From contig NC_135569.1 of assembly GCF_964340395.1 (NCBI RefSeq), positions 1,126,501 to 1,190,500 of the forward strand: DNA of 64,000 nucleotides. Reading direction: 5' to 3'. This document shows, piece by piece, positions 59,575 to 64,000 of this stretch (positions are counted from its first letter, which is position 1; the number at the start of each line of letters is the position of its first letter). Both the position numbers and the translations under genes were made by a program. Below the pieces are notes generated by a model that saw nothing but the letters and a program-made list of their open reading frames with translations, was not told where the DNA came from and did not search any database. The DNA is from Glandiceps talaboti. Its lineage: Eukaryota; Hemichordata; Enteropneusta; Spengelidae.

Positions 59575-62399
59575 CTGAAAGGACAAAAAAAGTGAAAATA
59601 TCTTTAAAGTTATTCGTTTTGGAGGTAGCTACAGAGAAAAGAGTAAACTGTATATTTATAAAATAAAGGAGCACGACGGGTTTCCTACACTTTTCTGATC
59701 TTCACGATCAGAAACATGCATTTTACAATCGTTTCTGCACTTTGCTTATTATATCTCGGAATTGCCTGTTTAAATAAATTCCATCTATTTTATCTTTTAC
59801 AGTTTTTCATGGTAAATGGTTTGCACTTTAAGAGAGCTGTATGGTTGGTGAATAGTAACGAATGTGTAGGGACTACATACTATTTTAATACATGCAACCT
59901 GTAGATAAGCTTCAAGACACTGTACTGATTTGAAATGCTAACTGAATAGTAATATCCTCCTACTATACTGGGCTATGTTACTACCAAACCAGAAAGATAA
60001 TAGAGTTTCAACTAGGCGGCATGATTTTTACATCTCACAGAACGATTTTTGTTAGTATTACACATACAAAATAAATGAAATGTTACATTTTATTTAACTC
60101 TGAACACAAATAAACAATTTTGTGTTTGAATCTTCCTTGTTTCATCCGATACATGCTAATTTGTGTTCATAGTGAGATAAAATATATCATTTTATATGCT
60201 TGCATGCTATCAGTGTCTGTATTTTGTTTTCTGTAATTTATAACAAAAAACGTTGAGTGAGCATCTTACCGCCTAATGGAAATTCTATGGTCACTCTGGT
60301 TTGACAGTGAGGCAAGGAATGCAGTATTTACTAGCCGACACTTGTTTACAATAATAACGCTTGTACCTCGCATCTTGGAGTTCAGATTATTTTAAATGAA
60401 ATAGCGCCACTTGCATTGTAGCACAGCTGCAAACTGCAAGGGCTGCATGTGGCGTTAGTTTTGGTTGGATATCATTTCGTGTTTACCCTGAAGGAATCGC
60501 CGTATTATATCCCAAACCATGATCAAATCGCTATCTCAGCAGGACATACAGAAGATTATTCGACATTCACAGATCAAGTTAAACGGAACGACAAACTTCA
60601 CGTTAATGATCTGATTCCATGCACGACATGAAATGACATCTGACACCTTTGACCTTTGATACCTTTGACGACATGCCTCAGGTATTGCATGTACAAATTA
60701 CATGTCAACTGACATAACATACCTATCTCCCGGCTAGTACGAACTAATTACGTAAACTGACAACTACAGCGTTTCTTTGGGTGCTTCAAAAGACATCTCA
60801 CATCACATCACATCACATCACATCACATCACATCACAAACAGATCGTCGAGACGATAGGATGTAATTACATAAACTGACACACGAACGTAACACAATTCT
60901 GACGACAATTTGTATGACTAATTTGAAGGTCACATCAAGAGGGCTTCCTAAATCCATACATATCAGTCTACGTAGTATACAAATCGAAAGGTACTGTTTG
61001 ATTACTCGTTCACAAATTCTCTATCCGAAGAGGAAGATTTTTCAATTTTCGACTCCGGGGGCAGAGGCATCAAGGGAACAAGGAAACGTAGTATATGGGC
61101 TATATCCCAAGTGATCAAACGTCCTGTTCGTGACAAAGCTAAAAAATACGTGAGTAAAATTCCACCCACGTGACTGACGTTAGGTCGTTGTTCCCTTAAT
61201 ACCTTCACACAAACACAATTACTTTTTGGATAAGATAAATGTTATATTGTGACTTGTATATGATAGCTTCATTTACAAATGAACCGTTCATTGCATGCAT
61301 CGTTACATTGCACCGTCAACGTTCATAAATCATTAAGTAACAGGTACTACTAGAGTGTCATGTTATTTTAGAATCCAGTGCAGTGCCACCCGTTAAATGG
61401 ACACAAATCGTCGTCTAACGTTTTATTGTTTATTGTCTGGCTTGATACAAATCTTATTAACACTGTTTTATTTCACATCCGACCTTTGCTAGTATATATT
61501 TTTTTAAAAGAGTTGCCATTATCTTATCAGATCTTAGAAGATCGTTGCCAAATCATATACATTGTAACAATGTATACTTTTCAGGCACATCAAAAGATTA
61601 AAATGTAACAATTATACTTCGATTTATGTTGAGTTTGACGATAAGATGTAGCTATTTCAGTAAGACTTTTATGGAGCAAGATGACGTTTTGTTTCAAGTC
61701 AACTTCCTTCCATTCTTAGAATATTGCTCTAACATTAGATGCAGGTAAATACCACCCTTCTGACTTTGAATCATTTAATCTTTCTTTGACGAGTACATTT
61801 AATATTTTCAAGGGTTTCATTAGAGGTTATAGGCGGAGAAATTACCCACCTACTCTCGTTCTTTCTTCCGTTACTTTTCTTTTCAATGCTACCGTAATGT
61901 GAAGTACTTTATCGAAAAAGTATTCATTTATATTTGCATTCGTCTGTCACTCGAGTATCGACCGGTTGACACCTTGAAGGAATCCACTCCATAATTCACT
62001 TGACTAGCGACTATCCGTTTGTTCCCTACTGGCAATTGTAATGAATAGTAGCTACATGTATTGGATTGGGGTTACGTTAAGGTCACCCACGAAGACAAGA
62101 AGTGATCGAAAATGTCATTCTGTTTAACTACCTCATGTATTTATAGTTTTCTTGTTCTACCTATGCATTGCATACGAGGACATTAAACCGAGGTCCCGTG
62201 TAGGTTATTAACTCAATTCAGGACTCGATCTTCACGCGTTTTTCGATGTAACTAGCATTGACTGTACTGAGTGCAATACTCGGAGGAAATATAATATTTT
62301 AAATGATTACTCCAAAAGTACTAGAATATCACCTGTTGATATTGAAATATAAATACAAATAAAAAGTATCAATAATAATAAATTCAAGTAGTCTATCTA
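59575..62399. other. 5' intron/flank of the FNDC5-like gene, no exon found
   Basis: I looked for a minus-strand exon with a start codon, hydrophobic leader and phase-1 donor and found none convincing. An (ACATC)n tract is at 60,797-60,838. A member of the GTTTTGTTTCAAGTCAAC repeat family lies at 61,393-61,705. Confidence 0.45.
61393..61705. mobile_element. MITE-like repeat, third member of the GTTTTGTTTCAAGTCAAC family
   Basis: The right end GACGTTTTGTTTCAAGTCAAC is the exact inverted counterpart of the left end of the copy at 40,818. The body has AATCTTATTAACACTGTTTTA and GATAAGATGTAGCTATTTCAG, diverged forms of the shared unit. Confidence 0.5.
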
Positions 62400-62400
<1 letters not shown>

Positions 62401-62437
<37 letters not shown>

Positions 62438-62568
62438 CGTCCGTCCGTCCGTCCGTTCGTCCGACCGTCCGCCCGCCCGCCCGCCCGCCCGTATGTAATG
62501 TATGTATGTATGTATGTATGTATGTATGTATGTATGTATGTATGTATGTATGTATGTATGTATGTATG

Positions 62569-62607
<39 letters not shown>

Positions 62608-62762
62608 ATGTATGTATGTATGTATGTATGTATGCATGCATGGATGTATGTGTGTGTGTGTATGTATGTATGTATGTATGTATGTATGTATGCATGTATG
62701 TATGAATATGCGTGTGTGTGTGTGTGTGTGTGCGCGCGTGCGTGCGCGTGTGTTGGTGTGTG
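62401..62762. repeat. Compound microsatellite (TGTC)n(CGTC)n(CCCG)n(TATG)n(TG)n
   Basis: Tetramers change in steps: TGTC, CGTC, CCCG/CCGC, then TATG with TG and GCATG interruptions, to TGCGCGTG at the end. ORFs are artefacts. Confidence 0.98.
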
Positions 62763-63907
62763 TATAGAAAACAATATAATATCAGCTTAAAGATTGTGTG
62801 GCTATAAATAAAAGATTTGATCACGATAGTATTATCTGAAATAAAGACATATACAATAGGCTCAACGACCCTTTTAAAGTTTTAACCTTTTGATTCGAAT
62901 TTCAATTGTATTCACCTGTCCACATCATATCGTCTGTCTTCTCAAACAGACATTTTGTGATTAGCTAAATAGCGGTCAAGTACATCTTCATTTAAAGTCA
63001 AACTGACTTCAAGGTTTTCTAAAGAGGACAAATTGACAGAGCTACCATGAATATGTATGACGAGTGATGTCAAATTGGGTGTAATTGGGTAGAATCCCCT
63101 AGGGAAATTATCTAAGCTGTTGAACTTGACTTTGATCTAACTCAGAAGTGCAAAACAAAGACGTTTTTATTACGTGGTAAAGGATGTTATGACAGCTAGA
63201 TGAAAAGTTAAACTGTTATTGAAACCTGTCACTAAAGGAAAGTCTAGTCATGCGTCGTTGCTCTTTTGTTTCTGTTTGAACGTGTATAACACGTTTATAA
63301 TTTTACAGTAAGTACCGATCATGTTCAAAGAAACGTACTTTCTAGTTCATTGTCAAAAAGTTAATGTGTCACAGAATATGTAATATTCAAAATAGCATCG
63401 TATTATTTTCAGTTTATATCACATTATCGACTGTAAAGTTTCCATGGTTGTATTAGACTACATTTGTCACGCACGATTCATCAGAATGTCGACAGTAAGG
63501 TTTCCACGGGTGTACCATTGAACCATGTTACTATCTTGCAATTTACATCGGATTATCGACAGTGAGATTTCAACAGTCGTCTCAATGAACCTGTTGCTCA
63601 GCTGTCTATTTACACTGAAAGCCTAAATAAACGATTTCAACAGGTGTCAAATTCCATAACACGGCTGTACTTTTATCTACATGTATACATCAAATCGAAC
63701 ATTTGACGACCATGTGTACTTTCTCATCCAAGTTTATCCCCATTTAATACGATTTACCCTAAATATTTCACAAGAATGGGAGTTGTGTAAACTATGTTGA
63801 CCTCATCATGTACATAGCAGCCGTAAAGAAGTGTGGCACTGTTACGACAAAGTGTGAAATACAACACACGCATTAGAGGGGAAAGGGCATACAGTAAGTA
63901 CAGCGAA

Positions 63908-63910
<3 letters not shown>
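62763..63910. other. Non-coding, nothing assigned
   Basis: No exon found. The word AC(A/T)TATCGAC(T/A)GT(A/G)A followed by GTTTCCA/ATTTCAAC recurs three times (about 63,423, 63,487 and 63,553), spaced about 65 bp. Confidence 0.5.

Positions 63911-64000
<90 letters not shown>
63911..64000. repeat. (CT)n microsatellite at the window end
   Basis: A pure CT tract of at least 90 bp that runs out of the window. Confidence 0.99.

Noticed and set aside
61002-61208. Signal-peptide exon for the FNDC5-like gene (hydrophobic stretch in a minus-strand ORF)
   Set aside because: No start codon followed directly by a leader and no phase-1 donor in the right place were found.

Overview
This is a eukaryotic (animal) window, AT-rich and dominated by introns, tandem repeats and transposable-element remains. 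Spliced genes with GT-AG introns, a CR1/L2-like LINE, many MITE-like elements, a FNDC4/FNDC5-type gene, a complete set of 3' exons for allantoinase and the full vertebrate-style CTCF core motif all point to a marine invertebrate deuterostome, such as an acorn worm or amphioxus. The species is not established from sequence alone. No tRNA, rRNA, CRISPR, prokaryotic or viral gene was seen.

Layout. 1-8,653 (+): the 3' half of an allantoinase gene (five exons). Its introns hold a (CAGTA)n fold-back, an approximately 65-copy 58-bp minisatellite and an ACC/ATC microsatellite that keeps intron 3 open in frame. 8,815-11,625: three minisatellites downstream of allantoinase. The first (about 25 units) and third carry a 19-bp CTCF-type motif in every unit, always in the same orientation. 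13,000-25,260: a transposon graveyard. It holds a tRNA-like SINE, a frameshifted CR1/L2-like LINE (+), AGCTATTA-rich repeats, a 5'-truncated LINE (-) interrupted by a 2,012-bp terminal-inverted-repeat (TIR) element with a perfect 8-bp target duplication, a CCTCCCG-ended element, and a PIF/Harbinger-like element with TAA target duplications.

25,479-33,358: a head-to-tail tandem duplication of about 3.9 kb. Each copy carries one intact intronless GNAT-family acetyltransferase on the minus strand, a fold-back element and (CTACA/CAGTA)n satellite; the junctions lie in (GT)n tracts. 34,380-36,014 (-): an intact single-exon orphan protein of 544 residues with seven R-R-x-S motifs. 36,690-46,500: mostly non-coding, with MITEs and a few uncertain exons.

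46,646-59,574 (-): a FNDC4/FNDC5 (irisin-precursor)-like gene. One exon encodes a complete fibronectin type III domain. Two alternative transmembrane/C-terminal exons, both in the phase required by the same donor, follow 4.7 kb and 12.3 kb downstream; only the distal one ends in Ser-Lys-Ile. The 5' (signal peptide) exon was not found and may lie beyond 64,000. The rest is introns with microsatellites and MITE-like repeats.

The genes are unrelated in function: purine (allantoin) degradation, an acyltransferase pair, an orphan basic phospho-protein candidate and a membrane FNIII protein. The strongest candidate for an undescribed feature is the array of CTCF-type motifs behind allantoinase, followed by the alternative C-termini of the FNDC5-like gene and the nested TIR-element system.
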